64,000 nt of DNA, taken from the NCBI RefSeq assembly GCF_000003195.3, contig NC_012871.2, forward strand, positions 8,481,997-8,545,996, given 5' to 3'. The position numbers were made by a program, and so were the translations under genes. Below the pieces are notes generated by a model. It was not told the DNA's origin and made no database searches. It saw only the letters and a program-made list of their open reading frames with translations. The DNA is from Sorghum bicolor (Eukaryota > Streptophyta > Magnoliopsida > Poales > Poaceae). Shown piece after piece: positions 1-12,494 of the stretch. Position 1 is the stretch's first letter; each line of letters opens with the position of its first letter.

Positions 1-144
1 TTTTTTAGTGCTAGTTGTGATTGTATTTGTTGTAGCCAAGCTTTCTTGAATTAATCAACTATGTATCTTAGACATGTTGTGCAATAAGATGAGAAACTAT
101 ATGTGTGCATGGTTTTCATAATATATATGTTATATTTAATGCAG

Positions 145-3100
145 ATGGTAACACGTAATTGGATGTATAATGCCGATCGGCGCTCCGAAGAGTTCATTAA
201 TGGCGTGCACTATTTCTTAAGTGTGGCCGAGACAAATAAGAGAGGAAGTTTCATTTGCTGTCCATGTGTCGTGTGCAAGAATTTGACAGAATATTCTAAC
301 TCAAGAACTCTTCATTCGCACTTATTAAAGTCTGGTTTCGTACCAAACTATATTTGTTGGACCAAACATGGAGAAAGCGGAATTATAATTGATGAAGGTG
401 AAGGAGAAGAAGAAGAATTGGACCATGCCAATATTATTGCTCAGTACGGTGGCTTCAATGATGTTGCAATGGGGGGAGATAATGAAGAAGAGGTAGCGGC
501 AGAAGATGATCGGAGCGATGATGCTTTTGGTGATGCCATCCGTGATGCACAAAAAGAATGTGAAAGTGATAAAGAGAAAGCCAAGTTCGAGCGTATGCTA
601 GAGGACCACAGGAAATCGCTATATCCCATCGCTGAAGAGGGGCAAAAAAAGCTGGGTACCACACTGGAATTGCTGCAATGGAAGGCAAAGAATGGTACAT
701 CTAACAAGGCATTTGGGCAGTTATTGAAGATCATAAAAAAGATGCTTCCGAAAGGCAACGAATTGCCCACCACTACGTATGAAGCAAAATAGGTTGTCTG
801 CCCTTTGGGATTAGAAATCCAGAAGATACACGCATGTCCTAATGACTGCATCCTCTACCGTGGGGAGGAATACGAGAATTTGGATGCATGTCCAGTATGT
901 AAGGCATCACGGTATAAGATTAGACGAGATGATCCTGGCGATGTTGAGGGTGAAGAACGTCATAGGAAGAAAATTCCTGCCAAGGTTATGTGGTATGCTC
1001 CTATAACCATGATTAAAACGTCTGTTTAGAAATAAGGACAATGCAAAGTTGTTGCGGTGGAATAAAGAAGACCGTAAGATAGACAATATGCTGAGACACC
1101 CTGCCGATGGATCCCAGTGGAGAGCGATAGACAGAGAATTCCCGGATCTTGCAGATGATGCTAGAAACTTGCGGTTCGCCTTAAGTACAGATGGTATGAA
1201 TACTTTCGGTGAGCAGAGCAGTAGTCACAACACTTGGGCAGTTACTCTATGTATCTATAACCTTCCTCCATGGCTATGCATGAAGCGGAAGTTTATTATG
1301 ATGCTGGTGCTTATCCAAGGACCGAAGCAACCTGGTAATGACATAGATGTCTACCTGAGGCCATTAGTTGAGGAACTTCAACTTTTATGGAGCAAACCAG
1401 GAGTTCGCGTGTGGGATGAGTACAAACAAGAGCACTTTGACCTGCGAGCATTGTTGTTTGTAACAATTAATGATTGTCCAGCTCTGAGTAATCTTTTAGG
1501 CCAGTCAAACAAGGGATATAATGCATGCACACATTGTTATGAAGACCTTGACTGTGTATTTTTGAAAAAATGTCGAAAGGTCGTGTACCTTGGCCACCGT
1601 CGGTTTCTTCCTGTGAACCACCCAGTACGAAAGAAAAGCAAGCATTTTAAAGGCAAGGCAGACCACCGGACCAAACCTCTCAATCGAACCGGGGATGATG
1701 TACTCGAAATGGTCAAGGATATAAAAGTGGTATTTGGAAAGGGACGAGGCAGCGAATCTATTCCCAAGGATGCTAAGGGACACGTACCCATGTGGAAGAA
1801 GAAATCCATATTTTGGGAGCTACCTTACTGGAATGTCCTAGAGGTCCGCAACGCGATCGACGTGATGCATCTGACAAAGAATCTTTGTGTGAACTTGCTC
1901 GGATTCATGGGTGTCTACAAGAAGTCTAAGGATTCACTTGAAGCATGACAAGACTTGCAGCGCATGAAAGAACGAGACAACCTGCATCCAGAAAAGACAG
2001 ATGATGGACGTCATTACTTAAGCCCTGCTAGCTACACTCTGAGCAAAGAAGAGAAGGAAAGCATGTTTGAATGTCTTAGCAGCATCAAGGTCCCATCTAG
2101 ATTCTCCTCCAATATCAAGGGAATAATTAATGTGCCAGAGAAGAAATTCCTGTACTTGAAGTCCCATGACTGTCACGTTCTAATGACGCAATTGCTACCG
2201 GTGGTTTTAAGAGGAATTTTACCTCCACACGTACGTCTAGCCACCGTAAAGCTATGTGCATTCCTCAATGCAATTTCTCAGAAGGCAATCAATCCAGAGC
2301 AACTAGCTACTCTGTAGAATGATGCCATTCAATGTCTCGTCAGCTTTGAGTTGGTGTTCCCTCCATCCTTCTTCGATATCATGACACACCTCCTAGTTCA
2401 TTTGATCAAAGAGATTCGTATTCTTGGTCCTGTGTTCCTACACAACATGTTCCCCTTCGAGAGATTCATGGGTGTCCTAAAGAAATATGTCCATATTCGT
2501 TCCTGCCTAGAAGAAAGCATTGCCAAGGGCTACGAAACAGAGGAGGTCATAGAGTTCTGTGTTGACTTTATTCCAGACCTTGACCCAATTGGCATTCCTG
2601 AATCTCGACATGAGGGCAGACTCAGCGGAAAGGGAACACTTGGGAAGAAAACATATATTGGTACGGGAGACGATTACTTCAATAAAGCACACTACACAGT
2701 TCTCCAGAACTCCTCATTGGTGGAACCATATGTTGAGGTACACAAAGATTTCCTACGGTCCTAGTGGCCCGGGAAGAATGAAGCTTGGATAATGCGTCAG
2801 CACATGGAAACTTTTGGCGATTGGTTGCGCAAAAAATGTCAAGGTGATGAAAACATTGATGAGCAGCTTTATTTGTTGGCCAGGCAACCATCATAGCATG
2901 TCCTTACGTACAAAGGGTACGAGATAAATGGTAACACATTTTACACAGTTGGCCAAGATAAAAGGAGCAGCAACCAAAATAGTGGTGTACGCGTGGATGT
3001 CACGGATCCAAATGGGAACAAACAAACATATTATGGACACATAGAAGACATATGGGAACTAGTCTATGTAGCTAATTTTAAAGTTTGTTCCGGTGCCAAT

Positions 3101-3510
3101 GGGTGAAGATGACCGGAGGTGGGGTAACAGTCAACAAGGAGTATGGGATGACAACCGTGGACTTTAACAATAGTGGGTTCAAAGACGAACCATTCTTCCT
3201 TGCTGCAGACGTGCGTTAGGTGTTCTATGTCAAAGATATGTCTACGAAACCAAAGAGAGGAAAAAATGATGACCACTCAATCATCAATGAGCCAAAGCAC
3301 CACATTGTCCTTTTTGGGAAAAAGAACATTGTCGAAATTGAGGACAAGTCAGACATGTCAGGCGATTACGAAAGGGATGATCGAATTCCACCCTTCATAG
3401 TCAACAAAGACCCAAGCATTCTGTTAAACAATGAGGATACTCCATGGTTACGGCAGGATCATAACCAAGGGTCATACGTCAAGAAGAAGTTCACTATTGT
3501 GTCGGCTTAA
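145..3510 (+). pseudogene. TNP2-type CACTA transposase, degenerate
   Basis: The product would cut and move CACTA ends in the nucleus. The start at 145 follows a splice acceptor (ttaatgcag), so a leader intron precedes it. Visible in order: the N-terminal transposase-associated domain (WMYNADR..., CCPCVVCKN, HLLKSGF), the transposase_21-type core with LSTDGMNTFG near 1187 and TINDCPALSNL near 1465, a DUF4218-type region (SHDCHVLMTQLLP near 2165, FPPSFFDIMTHLLVHLI near 2356), and a DUF4216-type region (YTVGQDKRSSNQNSGVRV near 2942). Lesions: TAG after 789, a frameshift near 1018, TGA at 1946, TAG at 2315, TAG at 2762, TAG near 2894, and a frame change around 3075-3110. The homologous frame ends at a TAA at 3508-3510. 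Family identity is strong; it is clearly non-functional. Confidence 0.93.
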
Positions 3511-3519
3511 CATAAAGTC

Positions 3520-5530
3520 ATGTTTAATAATATGTGTTGTAAAATGTACGAATTCTGAGAATTGTATGAAACTATATTTGAGAATTGTGAATTTTGATGA
3601 GTGTAACAAACTTTGTATTCATGACTTTTCCATTTGGGACCATCTAGAGTTCGGTCAAAGAGTGTTTTTGTAAAAACCAATGCTTTGACTTTGGTCAAAC
3701 TTGGTCAAATGACAAATTAAATTACTTAAAATGAAAAATTTTTGAGTACCAAGTTGTTAGATATCATCAAGATCTAAACTTTTTATATACACAATTTTTC
3801 CATTTGAGAAAGTTTAAGTTAACAATACCCACCAAATCTTGAATCTCACACAAACTATATGGAACTATGTGTCAATTGTGGATTTTCAACTACACCTTCC
3901 CAAAACTTTGTCAAATGCAAAAATGGTCTATATATTAAATGTAGATTTTGATGAGTGGAACAATATTGGTATTCATGACTTTTCCATTCGAGACCATCTA
4001 GGGTTCCGAAACCGCTGCGTGGCTATGAATTCTCTGAAAATTCAAAATTCAATGGTTCAAACTTTTCCAAATGAAACGTTGACCATTAGACAAAATGTAG
4101 AACTTGATGAGTGTAACAAAATTTGTATTCATGACTTTTCCATTTGGGACCATCTAGGGTTCGGTCAAAGGGTGTTTTTGTAAAAACCAATGCTTTGACT
4201 TTGGTCAAACTTGATCAAATGGCCCATTTGATGACTTCAAATGAAAAAAATTTGAATACAAAGTTGTTAGAGATCATCAAGATCTACATTTTATATATTG
4301 TCCATTTTTTCATTTGGATAATTTTGAGCCAATCCTAAGCACATTTCTTTAAAATCCAAGAAGTGTTTTGGTCAAATGACAAACTAAATTACTTAAAACG
4401 AAAAATTTTTTAATACCAAGTTGTTAGATATCATCAAGATATAAACTTTTCATATACACATTTTTTCCATTTGAGAAAGTTTAAGTTAACAATACCCACC
4501 AAATCTTGAATCTCACACAAACTATATGAAACTATGTGTGTCAATTGTGGATTTTTAACTACACCTTCCCAAAACTTTCTCGAATGCAAAAATGGTCTAT
4601 ATATTAAATGTAGATTTTGATGAGTGGAACAATATTGGTATTCATGACTTTTCCATTCGAGACCATCTAGGGTTCCGAAACCGCTGCGTGGCTATGAATT
4701 CTCTGAAAATTCAAAATTCAATGGTTCAAACTTTTCCAAATGAAAAGTTGACCATTAGACAAAATGTAGAACTTGATGAGTGTAACAAACTTTGTATTCA
4801 TGACTTTTCCATTTGGGACCATCTAGGGTTCGGTCAAAGGGTGTTTTTGTAAAAACCAATTCTTTGACTTTGGTCAAACTTGATCAAATGGCCCATTTGA
4901 TGACTTCAAATGAAAAAAATTTGAATACAAAGTTGTTAGAGATCATCAAGATCTACATTTTATATATTGTCCATTTTTTCATTTGGATAATTTTGAGCCA
5001 ATCCTAAGCACATTTCTTTAAAATCCAAGACGTGTTTTGGTCAAATGACAAACTAAATTACTTAAAACGAAAATTTTTTTAATACCAAGTTGTTAGATAT
5101 CATCAAGATATAAATTTTTAATATACACAATTTTTCCATTTGAGAAAGTTTAAGTTAACAATACCCACCAGATTCAAATCTTGAATCTCACACAAACTAT
5201 ATGAAACTATATGTGTCAATTTTGGATTTTTAACTACACCTTCCCAAAACTTTGTCGAATGCAAAAATGGTCTATATATTAAATGTAGATTTTGATGAGT
5301 GGAACAATATTGGTATTCATGACTTTTCCATTCGAGACCATCTAGGGTTCCGAAATCGCTGCGTGGCTATGAATTCTCTGAAAATTCAAAATTCCATGGT
5401 TCAAACTTTTCCAAATGAAAAGTTGACCATTAGACAAAATGTAGAACTTGATGAGTGTAACAAACTTTGTATTCATGACTTTTCCATTTGGGACCATCTA
5501 GGGTTCGGTCAAATGGTGTGTTCATCAAGA
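3520..5530. repeat. Tandem repeat array, 669-675 bp period, inside CACTA-A
   Basis: A partial first unit, two full units and a partial last unit follow the transposase stop. The anchor 'accaaatcttgaatctc' recurs near 3832 and 4499 and, with a 6-bp insertion, near 5167. Another anchor (atggtctatatattaaatg) is at 3923, 4592 and 5267. Each unit holds two diverged half-copies about 156 bp apart, both with gatgag...tattcatgacttttcc, so the array has nested periodicity. The short ORFs that repeat here are by-products of the periodicity, not genes. This is typical of non-coding CACTA interior sequence. Confidence 0.9.
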
Positions 5531-5540
5531 TATATATTTT

Positions 5541-5915
5541 TATATGATAAATAGATTTTTTATTTGATGAAAACTATACCCTACTAGCATTCCGAGTAAT
5601 AAATAACAAAAATAAAAATTTTAACATCAATATGATGTGAAAATAGATTTCCAGTTGATTGGATATAGTTTTTGTAAATTTATTGGAATAATATATTTTT
5701 GCATTAACAAAATACTAAACATTTTTTATAAAATTATTGCAAATTATAAAAATACAGTAAGATATTTAAGGTTAAAAATTTTCATGTGTATATTAAAAAA
5801 ATTACAATATATGTCACTGTTTAAAAAATATTATGCAAAAATATTTAATTTACTATATAATAAAATTTATAATATAAACTGTATATATAAACACTTTAAA
5901 AACCCTAAACTAAAA
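5541..5915. other. AT-rich spacer
   Basis: Very AT-rich sequence between the tandem array and the internal STR cluster of CACTA-A. I see no domain, splice signal or repeat in it. Confidence 0.6.
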
Positions 5916-5917
5916 AA

Positions 5918-6168
5918 CAGGGCCTTTAGCACCGGCCCATAGTGGGAACCGGTGCTAAAGGGTCCTCAAAATTTCAGGACCCCACCCTAGCCCACGCAAG
6001 ACCCTTAGGAATCGGTCCGTGGCTAGCACCGGTGCTAAAGGGTCCCTTTAGCACCGGCTGGTAACACGAGCCGGTGCTAATGGTCACCCTTTAACACCGG
6101 CGCGTAACACCAGCCGGTGTTAAAGACCCTTTAGCACCGGTTCCAACCACGGACCGGTGCTAAAGGGT
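5918..6168. repeat. Internal STR cluster of CACTA-A (CTTTAGCACCGG family)
   Basis: There are at least six palindromic copies of the core CCTTTAGCACCGG / CCGGTGCTAAAGGG with variable short loops (for example 5920-5962, 6030-6080 and 6125-6170), some with taacaccgg variants. In CACTA elements such subterminal repeats are binding sites of element-encoded proteins. This cluster lies inside the element, directly upstream of the TATA box of the second gene. Confidence 0.9.
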
Positions 6169-6173
6169 CCGCC

Positions 6174-6183
6174 CCTATATAAG
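6174..6183 (+). promoter_or_regulatory. TATA box of the CACTA-A second gene
   Basis: CCTATATAAG lies 7-8 bp after the last STR copy and is followed by a GC-rich leader. The same spacing and near-identical TATA context occur at the internal promoter of CACTA-B. Confidence 0.7.
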
Positions 6184-6460
6184 CCGTGGGCGCCCTGGAT
6201 CTAGACAGTTGCTTCATCTTTGTCGAGCAGAACCCTTCGTCTTCGCCGCCGCCATTCGTTTGTCGAGCAGAGAGCCCTTCTCGTCGCCGCCGCCGTCCAC
6301 CACCGTCTCCAGCGCCGCCGTCCACCACCGTCTCCAGCGCTGCCGCCGCGCGCCGCCGTCCACCACCGCGCGTCTTCAGCTCGCCGTCCGGCCCCTACAC
6401 ACCTATAGACGACACTCTCTCCAAAACCGAGATAATCGATCGAAATATGCATATATGGCA
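6184..6460 (+). other. GC-rich transcribed leader (probable 5' exon)
   Basis: A GC-rich block of gccgcc/ccaccg triplets follows the TATA box and precedes an AT-rich intron-like stretch. CACTA-B has the same arrangement (29690-30160). Several overlapping ORFs on both strands come from the low-complexity composition, so I treat it as leader, not as a coding gene. Confidence 0.5.
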
Positions 6461-6479
6461 CTGAGCTGTTTAAGTATAT

Positions 6480-7265
6480 ATATACATAAAAAATAATGCA
6501 TATATATATATATATTCTAGTAATAGTTTTTAGTATATATACATAAAAAATAATGCATAAAAAATATACTACTACTAGTATATTATTCTAGTAATAGTTT
6601 TAGTATATTATTCTAGTATAAATGTAGTGTTTTGAATTGTTATAAATTATAGTATATTTGTAGTATATTAATATTATTCTTGTATTATTTTGTAGTATTA
6701 TATTTTAGTATATTATTCTAGTCTATTACTTGGCTTAATAGATTCTAGTATTATTTTTTGGAGCACTCTAGCACTTTCATTTGTAGTAGTACTAGTAGTA
6801 GTATATAAGTCTCTAATATATATTCTGGTAGTGTTTACCATAAATTTATTCAAGTAGTGTTTTGTATATATTACAGTTTGTACTATTATTCTAGTATTTT
6901 TTTAGTATATTATTCTAGTATATTATTAATTCTAGTGTTTTATATATATTATTGTTTGTACTATTATTCTAGTATTATTTTTAGTATATTATTCTAGTAT
7001 ATTATTAATTCTAGTGTTTTGTATATATTATTGTTTGTACTATTATTGTAGTATTATTTTTTAGTATTATTTTTTAGTATATTATTCTAGTATATTATTA
7101 ATTCTAGTGTTTTGTATATATTATTGTTTGTACTATTATTCTAGTATATTTTTAGTATTATTGTTTAGTATATTATGAATTCTAGTGTTATTGTTAATAT
7201 TATTTTTTTAGTATATTATTCTAGTGTATTTTTTATCTTATATAGAATATATATATGTATGGTTG
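6480..7265 (+). repeat. AT-rich leader intron with ~79-bp tandem repeats
   Basis: Low-complexity tattattctagtat sequence. The anchor gtttgtactattatt recurs at 6876, 6954, 7033 and 7126, giving periods of 78, 79 and 93 bp. It ends at ttgcag (7263-7268), a good splice acceptor just before the ATG of the second gene at 7277. It is interpreted as an intron in the 5' leader. Confidence 0.65.
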
Positions 7266-7276
7266 CAGACATAGAA

Positions 7277-10200
7277 ATGGCTGACCGTCCTAATGATGAT
7301 CCTGATTATATGGAAGATGCCATTCAAAATATAATCGACGACGGTAGTCAGTACTTTATTGATTACAACGAGATCATGCAAGACAATCCGACTCAGTAAC
7401 AAGAGGGCAATGCCCCTGAGCAACAAGAGGGCAATGCGTCTGAGCAACAACTTGTCGTGCAACAAGAAGGAAATACTAGCGAGGTATGTAAATGTAAACA
7501 TATATAATTAATGCATCTCTTACATTAGATTTTAGACTTATTCGTGTAGCCTTCTGCATCGACCTCTACGGGGAGAAGCGTACCTCCACGAGGGCCAAAG
7601 AAGCCGTTGGAGGGCCGCTATGTAATCTCCGAGTTTGAGATAGCTACAGGCAGACCACTTGGTGAACATGCAAATAAATATGTTAGTCACTGTGGATACC
7701 TTGTGAGAGATGAAATACCGATCAATGCTCGTGAATGGAGAGAGAAGCGAGGTGCTCCTGAGATCAGTTTTGTCTCTGATTGTGACAAGGAGTTAGTTTG
7801 GAAAGCCGTCACGAACGTTTTCACCTTCGACACCAACGATGAAGAGTTGAAGGTGCGAATTTATGACTGGACTATGAAGAAGATGGTGGTACTATTCCAG
7901 AATTGGAAGAAGTATTTGTACAATAAATTTGTCAAAAAAACGAGACTCCAAATTTCAACCTCAAGCAATATGTAAAGCTGAGGGCCTTCTGGGATGACTT
8001 CGTGCAGTACAAAACATCAAAAGAGGGCGAGAAACGAGCCATTAGAAACAAAGAGAATGCAAGTAAAAAGACATACCACCATCATATGGGATCAGGTGGT
8101 TATAAGAGTGTTGTTCCCAAGTGGGACCGAATGGAACAGGAGATGCTTGCTAGGGGGGTCACACCCGAGACAATAGCAAAGAATTGGAGCGAGCGCTCTA
8201 AGCATTGGTTCTACGGTCATGGGGGAAGCGTGGACCCAGACACCGGGGCGCTAGTTTGGGGCCAAGAAATCTCTAGAGCAGCAGAGAGACTAGTCCGTGT
8301 ACGAGAGGCGGTTCAGTCTGGTGAGTTCAGGCCTAACAGGGAGAAGGATGAACTCACCTATGCGCTTGAAAATCCTAAGCACGGTGGGCGTACGAGAGGC
8401 TATGGGGCAGTTCCATGGCTGCAATTATTCCAAGCTGATCAAGATACCTACAGAAGCCGCCAGAGAAAGAAGGATGAGGAGGCAGAGCGGATCCGCCGGC
8501 TGGAAGCTTTTGTTCTGCAGTCAGAAGAGCGCGAGAAAGCTCGTGAAGAATGGATGCAGGCGGAGATTCAAAGGCAAGTGCAAGCAGCACTTAGTCAAAT
8601 GACGAAAGGGCAAGGTACATCACAACCTGAGGTCAATGTTAGCGCCCCAGGCTAGTTGAAAAGCAGCTACGCATCCACGGAAGTACCAACCATTCAGGAT
8701 GACACGAAGCTACACTTCTCCGTGGATGATATCACAGAGGCTTTTACTACCTGTGAGCTGCATGTACCAGATGGGAATGCAACAAAAAAGGTGGCTATCG
8801 CTGTTGTCAACCCTATCGACCGAACGAGAACTCCAAGAATCCATAATCGACCTGTACCTGGTGGATATGCTAGCGTCTCGGTTGATAGGGTTGAGAAATG
8901 TTGTGGCAATGTGCTTCTAGAAATAGAAGGGGGAGACAGAGAGAAGACCTTAGGTGAAGCTGAGAAGACGTTTATTTGTTGGCGCAAGCGCTTCATAATT
9001 ATTCCTCACCATAGGTTTGTGCGTGATTTTACTTCTTATATTATTTATTATGTATTGAATTTTAAAAAAGTTTGCTCACAAAACTTGTAATTGTTTTCTT
9101 TGCAGGGACTCCTCCAACCTAAGTCCAGTTCTCTCCCCAGCGCATCATAGTGCTGTGGGCGGTGACAATGCTGGATCTCCTCCAACACCTGCGGCGGCCA
9201 CACCGACCCCGCCACCGCCTCCACCACGGTCTCCACCTCCTCCACCGAGGTCTCCAACTCCTCCACCGCATTCTCCAACACCGAAAAGATCGGCCCCACC
9301 ACTTCCACCGCCTGCACTGCCCTCTCCAAAGAGTACACGGTCGGTCCTCTCACCTCCAAATGGAGGTAGTCAGAAGCGGTCCGTCCAAGAATAACCGAAG
9401 TCATCGGTCTCACCTCCAAAGAAGGCTGTCACAACAAAGAGAGCTAAGACACCAGAAAATTACCTTATGAAAAGAGTGAAGAGGAGGTAATTGTTGCATC
9501 CAAAGCTGAGGTGAAACAATTTTTTGATAAATTGAAGGAGGATAGAAAAAAGCGGCTAAACCCAGAAAAGCCGTACTTTTATGTAAAGCTAGAGGAACTG
9601 AGGAAGAAGGTGGCGGACCAGCAAAAGAAGCAACGGAAAGGTCAGAAAAAGCCAGCACTTTCAGACTATGAGCGGTCTCTGGTCAAGTCTTCACAGCCTA
9701 GAAAGAGAGTAGGAAAGGGGGTCCCACAGCTCGGAGAAGTATCAAATCCGGTGCCCCCTTTGATTGTACCAAATCAATACGGGTCAAATGAAGACTTGAT
9801 GCCAAAGAAATCCTTAGCGTTGTCTGAGCTAGACTCGCTTGAGCGTTACTTTGGACAATGCGGTTTAAATATGGAAGAAATTGCCGCCATTATTGGATGT
9901 CAAACATTTGAAAATTCTGAGGTAGTTGATCAATGGAGGGCAAGATATGAACCGGGCAGGAGTCTATTCAACCCTTAGCGTTTACATGAGCTCGGCACAC
10001 AAATGTTTGTAATAAACAAATGGTGCATTGAGGCGTCTAAAAGGGGAGATAATTGGATTTCTGTTCGTATTAGACAACATCACTACTTCCGTGGAGATGA
10101 CCTCATATACGTGCAGTTCGAAGAAGTGCACCAATTATGTCACCTCGACGCTCTCGACAAATCTTTTGTTAGCTACTTTTGTCTGTAAGTATTTCTTTCT

Positions 10201-10882
10201 TTTTATTATACTTCTAACTTCTTTAATTACATGTATATAATCCTTGCACACTTAGGATTTGTATGTATATATGCAGGCACCAAATGAGAGAGCACAGAAT
10301 CAGAAATGACAATAGTATTGGGTTCGTTGACCCTTATGTTGTTTTCAAGGCTCCGCAGGCAATGTGGACAGCATCTCATGAGACAGAAGTCTGCACTAAT
10401 CTTATGCGGTTCTTTGTGAACCAAAAAGAAAAACAAAAAATACTCTTCTCCTTCAACTTCGAGTGAGTTATATAGTTATTAAGTGCATGCATATTTTATT
10501 TTACTTATTATTACTCGAGACAAGTTTTATATAGTTATATATATGCCTGACTATATATATATGTGTAAACAGTTTTCACTGGATACTCATGGTCATTGAA
10601 ATTCCCAAGAACCGGCTGATAATCTTTGACTCATTGAGAAAACCACAAGAAAATTATCAACAAATGGTAAACATTATTCAAAGGTACCTAATGTCGATCT
10701 CAGCTAGAAGACTGTAATTATTAGTTCACGATCCATAATGGTTGTGGGTAGGGTTTGGGAAAGATTTATTGACCGTGAACATCTCAGTGGATGTAAAGCG
10801 CCGCTTAACATAATTCATCCACAAGTAAGTACTAGCTAGCAAACTTTCGCTAACTTTTAGCCTTCTTATTGTCGTGGTCGTG

Positions 10883-10930
<48 letters not shown>

Positions 10931-11289
10931 TACAGTGGTGTTTAAGACAAGAAGGGGGAACAATCTATGTGTATATTACGTGTGTAAATTCATGATGGCA
11001 CAAGTCAATCAAACACCCACAGAGACGCTCAGAGTACGTTACATGTCTCTTTTCATTATCTCCTAAATTATATTGAATAATTTAGATAACTAATACTTTT
11101 TTTATTTATTTCAAATTAAAGACAGAATGGTTGAGGGAAAAGGTCATACAAAAAGACCGAATCAAAGCTATCCAAGAGACGATAGCAGGATTTCTCCGCG
11201 AGCAAGTGATCAATCCAAACGGCGAGTTTCACTTCAACGACAACGAAACACTTATTCCAAACAACAATGATCATTTATATCGTTTTTAG
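7277..11289 (+). pseudogene. CACTA second gene: Transposase_24-like region plus Ulp1-like protease end, degenerate
   Basis: The start MADRPNDDPDY at 7277 follows the acceptor at 7268. An acidic N-terminus is followed by a plant transposase (Ptta/En/Spm, Transposase_24-like) region (WREKRGAPEISF, KYLYNKFVKK, TYHHHMGSGGY, 7607-8650), a second region (8656-9090), a proline-rich linker (9155-9390) and a C-terminal C48/Ulp1-like protease. The catalytic His context is FHWILMVIEIPKNRLIIFDS (10571-10632). The Cys context is NNLCVYYVCKF (about 10960-10990): the Cys survives, but the following Gly is Val. The last exon ends with TAG at 11287. Lesions: TAA at 7397, a frameshift in an A-run near 7935, TAG at 8653, TAA at 9392, TAG at 9976 and a 1-base shift in the G5 run near 10955. 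Known of the family: Ulp1 proteases cleave SUMO conjugates. Activity here is very unlikely. Confidence 0.88.
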
Positions 11290-11578
11290 ACATTGGAAGA
11301 AAAACTCTATGTATATATGTGTTACGAATTTTGTACTTATAAAACTATTATATATAAAGCTTTTTACATATCTATTTAATTTTTTATGTGGCCTATTCAT
11401 TTTATTATAGGCAAAGCTTAATTATAAAGCTAAGCCTATAATTTTCATTTATATATGCTTAATATGCGTGTAATATAAATATATTATTGTATCAGTAAAA
11501 ATATGTATTGAAAAACCTATTATTATTATTATATAAAAATAATAAACAGAACCGAAGAAGTGAACCAAAAAAAAAGAA
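11290..11578. other. AT-rich 3' region of CACTA-A
   Basis: Non-coding AT-rich sequence after the second gene. No domain or structured repeat seen. Confidence 0.6.
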
Positions 11579-11735
11579 ACCCTTTAACACCGGTTGGTAA
11601 TACAAACCGGTGTTAAAGGGTGCTGTAACGTGGCAGCCCTGGCAGCAACCGGTGTTAAAGGGAGGCTTTAGTCCCGGATGGGCAGCACCGGCTCGGGAAC
11701 CGGGGCAACAGGCCCTTCCCGACCGGTGCTAATGC
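11579..11735. repeat. Right subterminal repeats of CACTA-A
   Basis: Palindromic copies of CCCTTTAACACCGGTTGG / ACCGGTGTTAAAGGG, plus tttagtcccgg and accggtgctaatg variants, abut the right terminus. The core matches the internal cluster at 5918-6168. Confidence 0.88.
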
Positions 11736-11871
11736 CCGAACGTGCAGCAGTGCCATGACATCATCGATGAGCTTGCCATCACTAGCCGATGCCTTGGGGT
11801 TGGTGTCGTGGGTGTGGCGATTGGTTTGCAGTTAGCCATACTAGCATGTTCCAGCAGCTCCTTGGCATAGG

Positions 11872-12494
11872 CAGTCCTGGCCCTAAGGGGTGGGCATGAG
11901 GTGTGACGGCTGAGGGCCCAAGTGGGATGTGGGCCCATGTCTAAGTATATAAGATCCCATACTCTTTAGCGCTAGTAGTCCGTTAGGATTTATGATTAAC
12001 AAGAAGGTGCAACAGCTTATCAACAAAAGGAGTTTTTGGCCTCTTTCTTTCTAGGAGGCGAGGAGCCGAGCTGCCAATGTCTGCAGCCCCACACATGGCA
12101 TCAGCATCACCAGCGCCGATTACCAACGTTTCGACGCTTGAGTTCCAGAATCCAGACAACGACGTTCTAGACAACAACAGCAAGTAGGCAGCTGACTAGC
12201 TGAGGCCAAGCCTTCTATCCTTGTGCCCTTTTGTGATTTGTGAATCTTGGTTGTGAGATTTTTTGCTGGTCTAAAAAGTAATGGCTGAAAATATTATTCG
12301 CTGATTTATTATGAGAGAAAAACATTGTTGGCTAGCGGAAAAAGTATGGCTTATAAGACAAGCGAACAGGCTCAGGTCCTAGATTTTTTCCTTGTTCAAT
12401 TTTTGTCTAGTACTTTGTACTCATATAGTTATGTCTGTAAGGGTTATCACGATAAATTCGCTAGAGGGCCCTCAAAATCCTAGGACCAGCACTA
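11872..12494. mobile_element. 623-bp non-autonomous hAT element
   Basis: It interrupts the copia reverse-transcriptase frame. It is flanked by a perfect 8-bp target duplication GGCATAGG (11864-11871 and 12495-12502). The left end is CAGTCCTGGCCCTA. The right end, read inward, is TAGTGCTGGTCCTA, so the imperfect inverted repeats match at 11 of 14 positions. An 8-bp TSD and CAG..TGG ends fit the hAT superfamily. No transposase frame is recognised. An internal stretch (11983-12183) looks gene-like but is unidentified. Confidence 0.85.
12270..12373. repeat. MITE remnant (CAAGCGAACAGGCTC end)
   Basis: Resembles the MITE at 50252-50366: a shared interior (gatttattatgagagaaaaac) and right end caagcgaacaggctc. 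The left terminal repeat is missing. It lies inside the hAT element. Confidence 0.55.

Larger units (their letters stand above)
1..11752 (+). mobile_element. CACTA-A, En/Spm-type DNA transposon (left end outside window)
   Basis: This is a two-gene CACTA element: TNP2 transposase remains (145-3510), 669-bp tandem repeats (3520-5530), an internal STR cluster (5918-6168), a TATA box, a second gene with an Ulp1-like end (7277-11289) and a right STR cluster (11579-11735). The right terminus is placed at 11752 because the top strand there ends in CAGTG. Read inward on the other strand it begins CACTGCTGCACG, close to the CACTGCTACAGAA terminus of CACTA-C. Beyond it the sequence is mid reverse-transcriptase of a minus-strand copia, so the element probably inserted into that copia. 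The 3-bp TSD cannot be checked because the left end is missing. Both genes are broken, so the copy cannot be autonomous. Confidence 0.85.

Noticed and set aside
3839..5554. Repeated ORFs of 80-114 codons with near-identical peptides
   Set aside because: They follow the 669-bp tandem repeat in one frame. There is no start context, domain or codon bias; they are a by-product of repeat structure.
5899..5912. Telomere-like aaccctaaac
   Set aside because: A single short match, not an array.
5918..6168. Regular palindromic repeats resembling a CRISPR array
   Set aside because: Spacers are short and unequal, the repeats match CACTA subterminal repeats, and the genome is plant. The same applies to the clusters in elements B, C and D.
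6131..6496. Overlapping Arg/Pro-rich ORFs on both strands
   Set aside because: Low-complexity GC-rich leader; all frames open by composition and none has a domain.
10889..10928. Long (AT)n tracts here and near 35470-35507
   Set aside because: Simple microsatellites inside CACTA elements; no further structure.
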